64,000 nucleotides of DNA from Caenorhabditis remanei (lineage: Eukaryota > Nematoda > Chromadorea > Rhabditida > Rhabditidae), in contig NC_071333.1 of assembly GCF_010183535.1 (NCBI RefSeq), positions 434,001-498,000 on the forward strand. Reading direction: 5' to 3'. The translations under genes were made by a program, and so were the position numbers. How positions within the stretch are numbered: position 1 is the first letter of the stretch; each line of letters begins with the position of its first letter. The notes beneath the pieces were generated by a model. It was not told the DNA's origin, ran no database searches, and worked only from the letters and a program-made list of their open reading frames with translations. Positions 25,401-36,504 of this stretch are shown here, one piece after another.

Positions 25401-28400
25401 TAAATGTTTGAAATTTTTCGTAAAAATTGTTGAAAAAAAAGATTTGACGCATTAAACTTGAATTTTCGACTAATTTTTTTGTTTTTATACAAAAATTTAG
25501 GTGTTTTCAGCAAAAAAATGCTCAAAAACCTTCTTTATCACGAAAATAACAAAAAAATTTAATTTTTTGATAAAATTTGACAAAAAAGAAAGAATTGAGG
25601 AATTAAACTCAAATTTTCGACTGATTATTTAGTTTTTGTTCAGTTCTTTACTTATTTTTAGCAAAAACTGCTAAAAAACTGTATTTTTCAAATGATTTTA
25701 GTGGATTTCTGACACTAAATATTACTAATATTTGAAAACCCAAGTTTTCTTTGTTTCATTCCAATATTTGTTCTATTTTCCACAATTTTTTGCTATAAAA
25801 ACGTTGAAGGGATGATTACTATCAAAATTTCAATTTTTCTCCCACTTTCAGATAACGTAGTTAGCTTCCCATTGACTCACCAGTAGGAGAAGTGTACACT
25901 GGGTCTGCGTTGAGGTATCCTTGCACATAGGCAGTGAATGTTTGCGTTCCAACATCGATGGGTACATAGAAAGTAGTATCTGTGCAGTCCAATGCAGTAT
26001 TTTCATAAATCAAACTTGACATGTAGTGAGTTGGAAGCTGATTGAACACATTTCCAGCATTCGGAGTGGTTGCAGTGATGAAAGCTCCACCAGAGAACTG
26101 GGTAAGTGAGATGAGTCCATCCAAAGCAATGTCTTGTCCACATGGGTTCAAACTAGACTGCACAATGTTTATTTGGATCTTGTTAATCTCGATCCGTTGC
26201 AATATTTTCTCGTAGGAATCCAAGTCCTGTACAGGTTGACCGTAGAGGAAGACGTACACGATTCCTCCCCATTGAACACTGAAAATAGTTTTTTGTTGGA
26301 ATTACTGGCTGGTTTCCTACTTGTCGTGAGAAATAGTGTCTAAAAGAGTTGAGTAGAAGTTGAGTCCAAGGCAAGAGTATGAAGTATGATTTCTGTTTTG
26401 ATCATAGAGACTTGAGATTCCAGTTACCAAATCCTGACCACTTTCACTATCAACTAAGAGGGTGTGGCCAGTGGCGTTGAATTCGACAAGCTGGTAGTTG
26501 GAAATCCATTTAGGATGTTGGTACAAGATATCATTAATAACTCTTGGTGCAGCGTCATTCAAAGTACGGAGAGTGGATCGAGTAGTGAGAGAATCATGAA
26601 TCATAACTGTCAAACTTCTGTGGTTGAATCCCCAGAACCCATATCCGTTGTACTCGTAGCACTTTGTCACTTCGCAGAATTGGCCGGAGAAACCTGATGG
26701 GCATTGACAGGCACCGAAGAGAGTGTTTCCACCGTTCTCACATAGAATCTGAAAGTCAACGGTTTTGGTCGGGTGGAAACAATCAGAGCACATCAAGTCA
26801 TTCCATACTATTACTGTTAATGAATTCTAAAACAGGTTTTTTCAATTTCAGAAGGCGAGTCTGTCAGGAGAGTTGTTTTACTATTCAAATTCAGGTGTAT
26901 TTTAAAACATAGCGATCCTAAAAAAGTCCCCTACCTGTTGACATTTGTCCCCAGTAAAGTGCGTAGGGCATTGACATGTATTATTATAGTAGACTCCTCC
27001 ATTCAGACAATTACTATCCACTGGATTTGGAATAGTGGCAGAACAATAAGAAGTGGCAGTTCTCAATACAACTTGACCGTATCCGTCATTGGTGTAGACC
27101 TAAAAATAGAAAATTAATCGAAAACCAGTTTTTTGAAGCTTTGTTATCTTACATTAATGTAAAGTGGCAAATAAGGTTGTGGGCAAGAGAACATTCCAAA
27201 GTACATTTCATATTGGCACTGATCTCTATATGTTCCAGAAGATGCGTAGAGGATTTGACGTTGGCTGGTTTGAGGATCTGGAAACATACCATGATCAATT
27301 TGAGAGGTCTCAGTTGTTAACAGTTACCGTTATACCAGACAATTGCTTCAATAGTAGTATCCAATGGGTCATCAAGATAAAGACCGTCCATTCTTGCTAC
27401 CAAATGAGAAGTGGTTTCTGAAAAACATACTTTATGTGTTTCAATAACCGGGAAACTGCAGACATACGAAAAACTGGAGCGTGATAGGTGTCATCAGTTC
27501 CTATATTATCAGTAATTGAGGTGTATAGTCTATAGGTGGATCTTCCCATCAAACGATATTGGCAGATGGAGTTGTGAGTACTGTTTGTGTTGATATTGAG
27601 CTGAAATTTAGTAATTCACTTTTGAAATAAGATACTTCAACCCACGAAGTACGCTCCAACTGGTGGTTTTGCAGTTCTCCACACATAGAAATCTCCATTT
27701 GAGTAGAACAGTTGTGGAGAGAGTTGAGTGTTATTAGGGAGGGTCAGAATTGGGGAGAGATTGTCTGGAAAATGATCATGATCAATTATTTCTAATTGAA
27801 AACGTGAAAACTTACATCCTGTAGCTCTCAAAGTCAAGTAATCAATTGACTGATCCACAAAGAATGGTTGAAACTGTGGAGCTTTTCTGCAGTCTTCCAA
27901 ATCATTTGTCAAGATTGAATCGTATTGCCAAATGTCTTGAGCAACAGAAAATGTTGCATCAGACAGTTGAAGAAGAGTGGTTTGGATGAGGAGACCACCA
28001 GATAGACGGGAGATAGAGCGGAGTTGGTCAAATGTATTAGTGCTGACATCAACATTGCAACTGCCACTAGCAGAGTCAGTGATCATAAAGAAAATTTGAG
28101 TGCGGGTGTTCACGATCTGTTCCATCAAGTAGCCAACTGTTGTGAAATCATCGTTGGAAGTTCCATCGGAGAAGACAAACACTGGGGAGTTCTGAAAGAA
28201 AATGTTGAAGAAGAAAAATGTAGACCCTTCTTCCTCAATTCGACTAATTTCAATTAAAAATAGTGCGAGTTTTGAGCTGACCACTTCAAATGACCATAAC
28301 TCTCTAGGGAGTGCAGATACAAAAAAGTTTTCAACTACAACAATGGAGCTCTACTATTAATCGGTATGATTTATTAAAAAACTTCATGGTGTGACAATCA

Positions 28401-31400
28401 GAATCACCATGAAACACTCTCAAAATTGGAGAATTTCAACTGAAACCGGCTTACATTACCGTACCAGTGCTACCGGTATATTTCATTACCCAAGTTCCCT
28501 TAACTTGTTGTTAAACTAACCGGGTATTTTTTGAATGCATTGTTATCAATTGTAGCAGAAACACCAGCCAACAAGGCATCATCACACTCTGTTTCAGTTG
28601 CAGGTGCTGTCAAGTTACGAATGGATCCCACAAAGTTTTTTCCAGAGTCGTAATCGTGAGAAAATGTCACACCTAAAACAAACTCATTAAAAAATGTCAA
28701 GTTGGTCTCTGTTACCATTATTCGAAACAACAGTCAACACGAACTTCTGGAAGAAAATTGGGTAATGAACTTCATAATATTTCACAATTCGGTCAGCGGC
28801 CTCAGCGATCTCATTGAGTTGTGCTTTCATAGAGCTGGAAGCACGAACAACAAAAGCGAGGGCACTTTGAGCCTCCTCAAAGTTGTCATCCGAGAGTTGT
28901 AGGCAGGAGATGTGTTGACAGTGGTCTCCACTGTATCCAATATCACAAATGCATCCTCCATCGGTACTGGTTCCACCATTCAGGCAAAGTGAGATCTCAC
29001 AATTGACACCAGAGAAGAATTCTCCGCAGTAGCATCCCTGAAATTTAATTGTAATGGAAAATGAAGCGCTTCTGTGTTTTGATCAGCAAGTAGTTTGAGA
29101 CGTAAAAACGATGAGCAGAGTGTCATTTGTTTGCATTTACGTTTCCACATCTTTTCCCAAATTTTACTGATTAGAATGTGCAAATAAACACACACGTGTT
29201 ATATAATGTCGTGTTAGTATTTAAAAACCTATATTCATGAAATGTGTTAGTCTTACAACGTATTGATTCTAAAAACAACACCCCAACTGTTTGGGCGCTG
29301 AGCCAACTTGTTATTCAACAATTTTTTAAACCTAGTACTTGACATTGAAATAAACAGAAAAGAACTGAATAAGAATGATGATTAAACATTATGAATAAAT
29401 ATTATACTATTTACCAAAAGTTTAGGGAAAGAAGGATGTGGCCAACTTACTTCAATGTGAAGTGGAAGGAAAAAATGATACAACAAATCACACTGAAACA
29501 ATTTCTGTTTCATGTGATAAGTGCATCTGTGGGGTATAGAAAAACAAGCAAAACCAAACAACCTTGTTTTCTCGGAAAAAGTAACGAGTCTAATAGCGGT
29601 ACAGCACTACTTGTCGAGGCTTACTAGATTCACATTTAGATAACAGTAATGGGAAAATGCGTCTAGAGAACAAACCTTTGTGCAATCAAACAACAACTAT
29701 GAGAAGCCTAAAAGTAAAAATAATAGTGTGGGAACTCCGCTAAATAGTCCAGATAGACTTTTGCGATATGTGGTAATCCAAAAGATTCAGTTTAAAAGTG
29801 AAAAGAAAAAAGTGCAAATGGTGTAAACCTGAAATATATACTTCTCCAATTTCAAGCTTGAGCCCTCACAGCTTTTGCTACAAGAAAACTTCGACTCTCA
29901 TATTTTCCTATGATGCTGTTACAGATTTTTTAGAAAAATTATGTAACAAAAGTATCATATTTCATTTCGGCTCATACTGTACCAGTTAATCAGAATATAT
30001 TTTCAAAATAACTTTTTTATCTTCAGATTGGTACTTGTACTGTTTACGTCACTATTATCAAAGTACCGAAACTAATTACTTTTTCAATTTTTTTCTCTTA
30101 AACCCAACATATCTTTTCGTCTCTCATAGTTACCACACTCTTCTCCTTCAGAATTTCTTTCGTATTAAGAAATCAGAAAAAACAGATAGAAAGTATCATC
30201 AGAATGTACTGACCGAAACTTCCTTTTACCTGTTGTCCTCCTAGAAACACACGCTATCTCTAATAATTTTACCAGAAAAAAGAGAAAGAAAGGTTCTGCG
30301 CGAAAAAAGTATCATTACAGTGTAATTTTTCGAAGCGTTTCCTGGGTGTAACTTTCTCTTTCTCTCTTTTCCTTTTTTCTTCTCTCCATCAACTTCCCAG
30401 TATAAAAGGAACGGTATGAGAACGGAAAAAGACATCAGTTCATCAACATGGGCAGATTCATCGTGGTTGGCTCTTGCGGTATTCTCGTTTGCGTTTTAGC
30501 ATCGCTCTATACTATTGGAAACCTTCTGAATGAGATTGAAGAGCTTCAAGTCGAGTTTCAAGATGGCATGATTGAGTTCAGAGTAAGCTCCGTTAAAAAG
30601 TAGTCAGACAATTACATATGTTTCTTTCAGGCTATCACCCAAGACACCTGGGCTCGCATGGTCAGCAAGCACATCAACCCAACCGGAAAGACCGATGCCC
30701 CACCAACATTCCAAACTCTCTTCGGAACCCGTAGCTCTCGTCAAGCTGGATTCGAACAATGTAACTGTGGACCAAAATCCGAGGCTTGTCCAGCTGGACC
30801 ACCAGGACCACCAGGAGAGGCCGGACCAAAGGGAAACACCGGAAACGATGGAGACGATGGAAAGCCAGGAGCACCAGGAGTTATTGTGGCTATCACCCAC
30901 GATATTCCAGGAGGATGTATCAAGTGCCCACCAGGACGCCCAGGACCAAAGGGACCAGCCGGAGGACCAGGATCCGCCGGACCAGCCGGAGGAAACGGAA
31001 GACGCGGACCACCAGGACCACCAGGAGGACAAGGAGGACCAGGAGAGCAAGGAGACGCTGGAAGACCAGGAGCCGCCGGACGTCCAGGACCACCAGGACC
31101 ACGTGGAGAGCCAGGAACCGAGTACAAGCCAGGACAGCCAGGAAGACCAGGACCACAAGGACCACGCGGAGAGGCTGGACCAGCTGGAAACCCAGGAGCA
31201 CCAGGAAACGACGGAGAGGCTGGAAAGCCAGGAAACGCTGGACGTCCAGGACCACCAGGACACCCAGGAAAGAATGGAGTTCCAGGAGAGAAGGGAGGAG
31301 ATGCCGCTCCAGGACCAGACGCTGGATATTGTCCATGTCCTTCTCGCGCTGCTGCCTACAAGGCTTAAACCCACGTTGAACGTCTTTCATTTCAATAAAC

Positions 31401-34400
31401 ATTTTGAGCATTCCAATACTCTTGCAATTTTCCACAGACGAAAATCTTACTGTATCATTATACAAAATTCCTCCATTTTCACAAAACCTAGCAGGTGTTG
31501 TTGAAATGTCCACTGATGGCGTTGTGAACACAACGTCTCCAATGTCACAATTGAAATCGTAGATTCTCTGGAACCGGTTTCCATCGCTGTCGTAGCCTTA
31601 ATACGTTTCATCTTTTAGTTGAACACTCTCTGTTTTTTGCAAGGAAAAACGAAAACAAACCTCTGAACTTCGCGTGATACAAGTTTTGGGAAGTACAATT
31701 ATAAGATTGTTGGGTGATGTGAGGAGTGTTGCAGCCGTATCTGTAATAATGACCTTGCATTGGAATTTCTTTTGGAAATACATTTTAATTCAGTTAAACT
31801 GCCAAAACAATAACATGAAATTGTAAACACAAATTTCTCGGAATAAAAACTTTTGTTTTTACTAATTTTTATTTAATTTATCCATGAAGATTGGTAGTGC
31901 GAAGAGATAGATTAATATAACGCAATATTAGTCATCCTTTTAAGGTTATTGTCGCAACAAAAAAGTTCCGACATTTTTTCCCCCTCGGTGTTTGCGGACT
32001 CAAGCCAAAATTTGATAATTTTGGCTTGAGTCCGCAAACACCGACGAGGAAAAAATGTCGGAACTTTTTTATTTCGATAATACAAAGCACAAAAAATCAG
32101 GTAAACTGTAAACGTTTTTGTTGCATTATTTTTATCCGGAAAATGATGAAGTTTTATTTCATTTTTGTAGTTGAGCATTAGTTACTGGTTGTCAAAGTGA
32201 AAGCTCTAACACTTTGCTAATGGTTTCAGGGAAAAATCACTTTGATGACCTCTAACTTTCAAGGCAGTGTCCCTACAAAAAAATGGTCAACTACAAAAAT
32301 GATGTACTGTTTTTGCTTTCTTTAACCGATACAAAATAAAATATGTCGGACAAACAGGTGACACCGAAATACACTTTACTTTCAAAGTTGGTCATTTTCC
32401 ACTGAAAACTGGTAGAGTTGATAACTTTTTGAACGGTACTGTAAACTACAGACTCACAAGTTTGAAACTGATTATCTATCTAGGAAGGCACCACACAAAA
32501 AATGTTCAACTACAAAAAATAAATTCGGCTCTATTCCAGTTTAGATGTCCTTTAAAAACTCAAACGTCCCTTAAAACACTTAGACGTCCCTTGAAACACT
32601 TAAACGTCCTTTCAAACTCTAATTTTTTTAAAACGTCCTTTCAAAAGTTTAGACGTCCCAAAAAACGTTTAAACGTTCCATAAAATGTTTAGACGTCCCT
32701 TGAAATCCCAAAACATCGTTGTGAATATTTAGACGTCCCAAAAAACGTTTAGACGTCCCAAAAAACGTTTAGACGTCCCAAAAAACATTTGAACGTCCCA
32801 AAAAATATTTAGACGTCCCTTGAACACTTCCAGTGACTTTTAGTGTTGAAGGGACGTCTAAACTTTTTTTGGGACATTTAAATGTTTTTTGGGACGTCTG
32901 AATGTTTTTTGGGACGTCTAAGTATTTAAAACCAAATTTTCGGACTTCAAGGGACGTCTCAAAATTTTATGGGACGTCTAAACGTATTTTGGGACGTCTA
33001 AATGTTTTTCGGGACGTTTAAACATTTTTGAACATAATTCGGAACCGAAAGGACGTTTAAATGTTTCAAGGGACGTCTAAGTGTTTCAAGGGACGTCTAA
33101 GTGTTTTTTGGGACGTTCAAGTTTTCAAAGGACATCTAAACTGGAATAGAGCCATAAATTCTGATATTGGCCAAGTAAACCAACAAAACCTTTAATTCGT
33201 TGTGAAGTGTATTTCGGTGTCACCTGATTGACCGACATATTTTTTTTGAATTGTTTTTAGCATAGCACCAAGCTTTTATGTTAGGTATTTGTCTTTGAAA
33301 GCAACAAATTTTGATATTCGGATGACATTTACTGCGTAGCCAAGGGAGATTAATCTAATAAGTTATACACAAATAAAGAAAACAAATGGGAAAAATGTGA
33401 AGCTTTTCTCATTCAATTCTCATTCAATTCTCAAACTGCAAGAACTGAAATAGTCATCTCGATAATAAGAAAGCAAACTTACCTGTCTTCAAATGTTTGG
33501 AAACTATGAACACTCTTATAGATATCTCCAGTTTATGATATTCTCACCTCAAATTCAGATCCATTTTGATATCAAACTGGCCATTAGTGTACAAGTGTAC
33601 TTCTTCTGGGTGGATCGGGAATTCCTCACTCTCAACTTTGAACGCCAAGTACGATGCTTGATTTTCCAAGGGGAAACGGAAAATTCCTTGATTTGCAGTG
33701 GAAAGAATGATTTGTTGCACATCATCATCGCGGATGTCTTCTACAAATCCACCGTCTACAGTCAGCTTGGTTGGTGCCCGGATTTCGAAAATACATGGTC
33801 TGTAAATTGGTTGGTGATGTTTGTTTAACTGTTTCTTCTGCTCTTACTTGTTCATATCAGCTGCAAGCTTGACTGTGTAAGCTCCAGTTCCATGAATGTT
33901 TTTTCCATTGCAAATAAGATGAATGGATTGAGTCGCTGACGATGCATAATCTTTGCAGGAAGAAACTTCCCCTCCAATCGGATTATAAACTGTTGCTCGT
34001 GGGTTGAGGGCGTCGAGTGTAGTGATAATGACAAAAAACTCATCGATAAAGTTGTCGACGTAGAATGTGAAGGTATCGGAACATGTTGAGCTGAAAATTT
34101 AATTTTAAGAATTGAGTATGTTAAATCTATCAAGCATTGTTTTCATTGACAAGGTACTTGTCAGTGATAATTGTTCTCCAAAAAAGTAAAAAATTCGAAA
34201 AACCGCATCAGGAAAAAATCTGAACTTCTCACAGACTAAAACACTCATCTCAGTTTTTGAAAAGCCTACTCAAATTCAGATCCTTGACTAAGCTTTTACC
34301 AAGTAAACTATTCTTACCTGAAATCACTTTCAACTAGGTCTCCATATTGTGCAGTTCCATCGTGTGGCAAAATATCAATTGATCTGTTGTAGCAAGATAT

Positions 34401-34647
34401 AGGAGCGTTGGTTGCGGCTACTGCCGATTTTGCAGCAAATTCTGGTTGGTATCGTTGTGAAACTTCTGGTAAACCAAATGAATTGTATTGTAGGAGTTTT
34501 GAGCTCACTGAAAAGATACATGTCTAATATTTTATAGTTTACAACTTCAAAATGCTTACGTCGTTCTGAAATTTTCTTTTGAGAATCCACATCTAAGCCA
34601 GTCACTAATCCAATAAGGACTGTGGCCAGAAACGCAAATTTGAGCAT
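16470..34647 (-). CDS. Large secreted protein with four VWA-like domains, EGF modules and a C-type lectin domain (about 2,140 aa)
   Basis: Thirty-three exons run from the start codon at 34647 to the TAA at 16470 and join to 6,423 nt with consistent phases. Residues 1-17 are a signal peptide. In order: EGF-like modules at about 333-390 (CENGG, CLNGG); a first VWA-like domain at about 395-626; a Cys-containing region to 780; EGF modules at about 783-870; a second VWA-like domain to 1112; a C-type lectin domain at 1113-1273 ([14 protein letters not shown] start, WIGLND, NWETGQP, YYYVCQ end); EGF modules at 1402-1480; a third VWA-like domain to about 1709; and a C-terminal VWA domain from about 1945 ([12 protein letters not shown]) to the end. 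The domain mix resembles the Caenorhabditis IRG-7-type extracellular proteins, so a role in immunity or the lumenal/extracellular matrix is plausible but inferred. The metal-binding DxSxS motif is altered in all four VWA domains. The gene is convergent with the plus-strand gene ending at 16246. Its introns carry col-19, a tRNA and several repeats. The weakest boundaries are the 30-bp exon at 33483-33512 and the exon ending at 31596. Confidence 0.85.
17320..17525. repeat. TGACA/TGTCA palindromic repeat block, copy B (inverted relative to copy A)
   Basis: Lies in the last intron of the large VWA gene. Units of CAGTGACAAAATTGTCAGTG are followed by ATTGACCATAGTTGCAAC at the right end. This is the reverse complement of the order seen at 12845-13045, including the GCAACTATGG leader, so the two blocks form an inverted pair about 4.3 kb apart. 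Confidence 0.7.
20740..21460. promoter_or_regulatory. CpG-rich block with TCTGCGTCTC motifs, promoter- or enhancer-like
   Basis: About 700 bp inside an intron of the VWA gene is visibly GC- and CpG-rich compared with the AT-rich flanks. It contains the decamer TCTGCGTCTC at 21134 and 21292 and its reverse complement at 20791, plus a one-mismatch copy at 20918. GAGAGATTT occurs at 20771 and 21241. The decamer matches the CTCTGCGTCTCT element that, from general knowledge, is enriched in broadly active C. elegans promoters. Long open frames on both strands here reflect GC content rather than coding. It ends right at the tRNA-Gln gene. Confidence 0.5.
21465..21536 (+). tRNA. tRNA-Gln (UUG)
   Basis: A complete 72-nt cloverleaf. 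The acceptor stem pairs GGTTCCA with TGGAACC, the D arm contains TGGTGTAGCGGTTAGCA, the anticodon arm is CAGGA-CTTTGAA-TCCTG with anticodon TTG, and the T arm contains GGTTCAAATC-type sequence (here GAGTTCAAATCTC). There is no intron. A T-rich run follows as a pol III terminator. It lies in an intron of the VWA gene, opposite to that gene's direction. Confidence 0.96.
24970..25880. repeat. AT-rich intron with degenerate direct repeats of about 160 bp
   Basis: Within one intron of the VWA gene a segment containing TGCTCAAAAACCTTCTTTAT occurs at about 25357 and 25520, with a more diverged version near 25665. The stretches between (ATTAAACT...AATTTTCGACT) are also repeated. No coding content. 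Confidence 0.5.
28270..28480. mobile_element. MITE-like fragment in intron
   Basis: Intron sequence containing GTTTTCAACTACAACAATGG followed by AGCTCT. This resembles the core of the element at 8172-8614 and similar segments at 32285 and 32505. It contains further short inverted segments and no coding frame. Probably a relic of the same non-autonomous family. Confidence 0.4.
30401..30407 (+). promoter_or_regulatory. TATA box of col-19
   Basis: TATAAAA 41 bases before the collagen start codon, following a pyrimidine-rich stretch. The position suits a short 5' UTR. Confidence 0.7.
30448..31368 (+). CDS. col-19: Cuticle collagen COL-19 (290 aa), nested in an intron of the VWA gene
   Basis: Two exons, 30448-30582 and 30631-31368, encode 290 aa. 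The N-terminus has a short basic start and a hydrophobic signal-anchor-like segment ([20 protein letters not shown]), followed by a conserved non-collagenous region with a Cys cluster (EQCNCGP at about residue 85). Then come Gly-X-Y blocks interrupted by a non-triplet segment with Cys ([12 protein letters not shown]) and a Cys-bearing C-terminal end (YCPCPS). This is the standard nematode cuticle collagen layout, and the N-terminal region is the one I associate with C. elegans COL-19, an adult-stage collagen. Codon use in the Gly-Pro part is very uniform (CCAGGA), typical of highly expressed collagens. It is transcribed opposite to the host VWA gene. A TATA box and AATAAA frame it closely, so it is a compact nested unit. 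Confidence 0.95.
31394..31399 (+). terminator. Poly(A) signal of col-19
   Basis: AATAAA 26 bases after the collagen stop codon. The transcript must end just before or overlapping the opposite-strand exon of the VWA gene at 31451-31596. Confidence 0.75.
31959..32070. repeat. Near-perfect hairpin, about 54-bp arms
   Basis: The left arm (starting AAAAAAGTTCCGACATTTTT) and the right arm are reverse complements with only one or two differences around a 4-base centre. This would form a long extruded cruciform or RNA hairpin. It lies in an intron of the VWA gene and contains no coding frame. Confidence 0.8.
32330..33245. repeat. Palindromic element of GACGTCCC units, about 0.9 kb
   Basis: From about 32530 to 32820 units like TTTAGACGTCCCAAAAAACG repeat every 20-21 bases. 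From about 32850 to 33140 the same unit appears in reverse complement (TTTTTTGGGACGTCTAAA). The centre lies near 32835. Outside the arrays, inverted copies of CTCTATTCCAGTTTAGATGT and of a GACACCGAAATACACTT segment (about 32372 and 33208) extend the symmetry. It sits in an intron of the VWA gene and shows no open frame typical of a transposase. Confidence 0.75.
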
Positions 34648-36504
34648 TTTGCTGAAATTTTTTCTGATTGTTGTTTCAGGTTTCAGCAGGCTGTCTGATG
34701 CGTTTGCTTTGTTTCAAAAAAGTCTAAATCAGAAAAGAAAAAAGAAAGTGAACAAAACTCGAAAATGAACTGCTATCAAATTATTTTATTGAAAAGGAAA
34801 CATTATCATTATTATCCAATTGAGTACTTGATACTCTTAATTGAGTTGCCATTTCATTGATAATCCGATTATCAAGGGAGTTTCCTTTGAAAATGTAGCT
34901 TTTTTATCTGAAAATAGTTTTCTGAAATGACAAGGAATGGCATCTTGTAACAGGATGTTTCAGTCATTGAACAATTTACATTGTAGGATTATTGATATCT
35001 TAATTTTTTGGTGTGAGTGTGATATGCACCATGAACACATCAGATTGTACTACTGAAGTGATGAAGTAATAAAATTTTAGAATCAATTCACCTTGAAGAA
35101 ACCAGTTGGGTTAACTGTTTGACCATACGTTTTTCAGAAAATCTTACAAAAAACTTTATTCAGTTCATAAACAAGTTCATTATCAGCATGTTTAGAATCA
35201 TAATGTGTTATAGTAATGAATAAATTTGTTAAGGTGATAAACATCAATTTTTATTCAATTACGTATTATGAATTTGAAAATGGTTTTTATTCTGAGATTT
35301 CATTCATTTTGACCCTGGTTTCACTCCCAAAAGGTTGAATGCTTTGAAGTTTTGAAATGTTTGAACTATAAAAGCAGATTTAAAAAAAAAACTTTATTTC
35401 TACAAAATTCTATGGGGAATAAAGAGAAATAAACTAAAGGTTGGGTTTTTGGTATATCAAGAGCGGAAAAAAGCTGAGATAAGCAGGAAAAGCGACAGAA
35501 AAGTGAATTAGAGGGAGGACAGGCAAGAATGCTGATGGAATAAAGGAATTGTTTGAAATATAAGGGTACCATACATATAATTATTTCTGAGGATAGTTGC
35601 ATGGAAAATCATTAAAACTATGTAATAGTAGGAGAGAACGATGATTAATCAGTAGAAAGTCTGCATGGGGTGTGGAAGGGAAGAAAGCGATGAAGAATTG
35701 TAGTGAAAGAAAAGGGGGAGGAAATTAAAGCCGGCTTAATTTCCCATCAAGGTTAAACAAGACAAGAAGCGACTAGAAGTAGAGGAAAGAATTGGTTTTG
35801 ATTAGTATACATCAGATATACAGCTAGCGGTTTGATGATTTGATTCTTTGCAAATGACAGAAAATGGTTGGTTTAAAACTTTTTGCATGATTGGTGATGA
35901 GGCATATTAGGTTAGTAGAGGATATACATATTGTTAAGTGAAAGAGTAAAAAAATAGAATGAGTAAGACTGAGAGATGCATGGGAAATGGGAAAGTAAAA
36001 AAAACTAAAGCTAATGTTCTCTTCTTTGAAGAGGAATGGAAAATTGATTGTTCAATGAGAAAGCCACAAACAGTAAGACTATAAAAAAAGGATTTGGTTT
36101 ACACTTCGGTAACAAGACAGGTCATGAAGATCAGAAGGAAAAGGACACCAGTATTCAGCTTAAGGAGTAAGAATTAGAATCGGAAGACAAGATAGCTGGA
36201 ATCACCTCAGAAATAGAAACAACACAGAAACAGGATAGTTTTTTTGTTTTCTGTGCACGTCTGTCTGTATATCTGTCGGAGCGGATTTTTATCAGTTTAT
36301 GCCAGTCTTATAGAAGTGTGAATAGTTGATTTGTGTTATTGGTGAAACGTGAAATTTTTGGTTTTTTGAGGGAAAAACTTAAAAATTCCTGTTTCTGCGC
36401 CGCACCTCTTCCTGAGGTAAATCCGGCTAACCGGTCGTTCCTGTAAAGTATTCGGAGGGCGGACAGAAAAACTAAGGGGATATTTTTTGGTTTTCCTAGT
36501 GGTT
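34648..36504. other. Intergenic: VWA gene promoter side and dve-1 3' region
   Basis: No coding region is supported. The stretch 34648-35000 is upstream of the VWA gene start and should contain its promoter. The stretch 35400-36504 lies downstream of the dve-1 stop and is likely in part a long 3' UTR. The open frame over 36308-36504 is the readthrough of the last dve-1 exon past its stop. Confidence 0.45.

Noticed and set aside
30604..31374. 256-aa Trp/Ser-rich frame opposite col-19 and other alternative frames there
   Set aside because: Direct shadows of the repetitive Gly-Pro-Pro codons of the collagen.
32530..33140. Regularly spaced repeats resembling a CRISPR array
   Set aside because: The genome is eukaryotic, the units are contiguous without unique spacers, and the array is mirrored as a palindrome.
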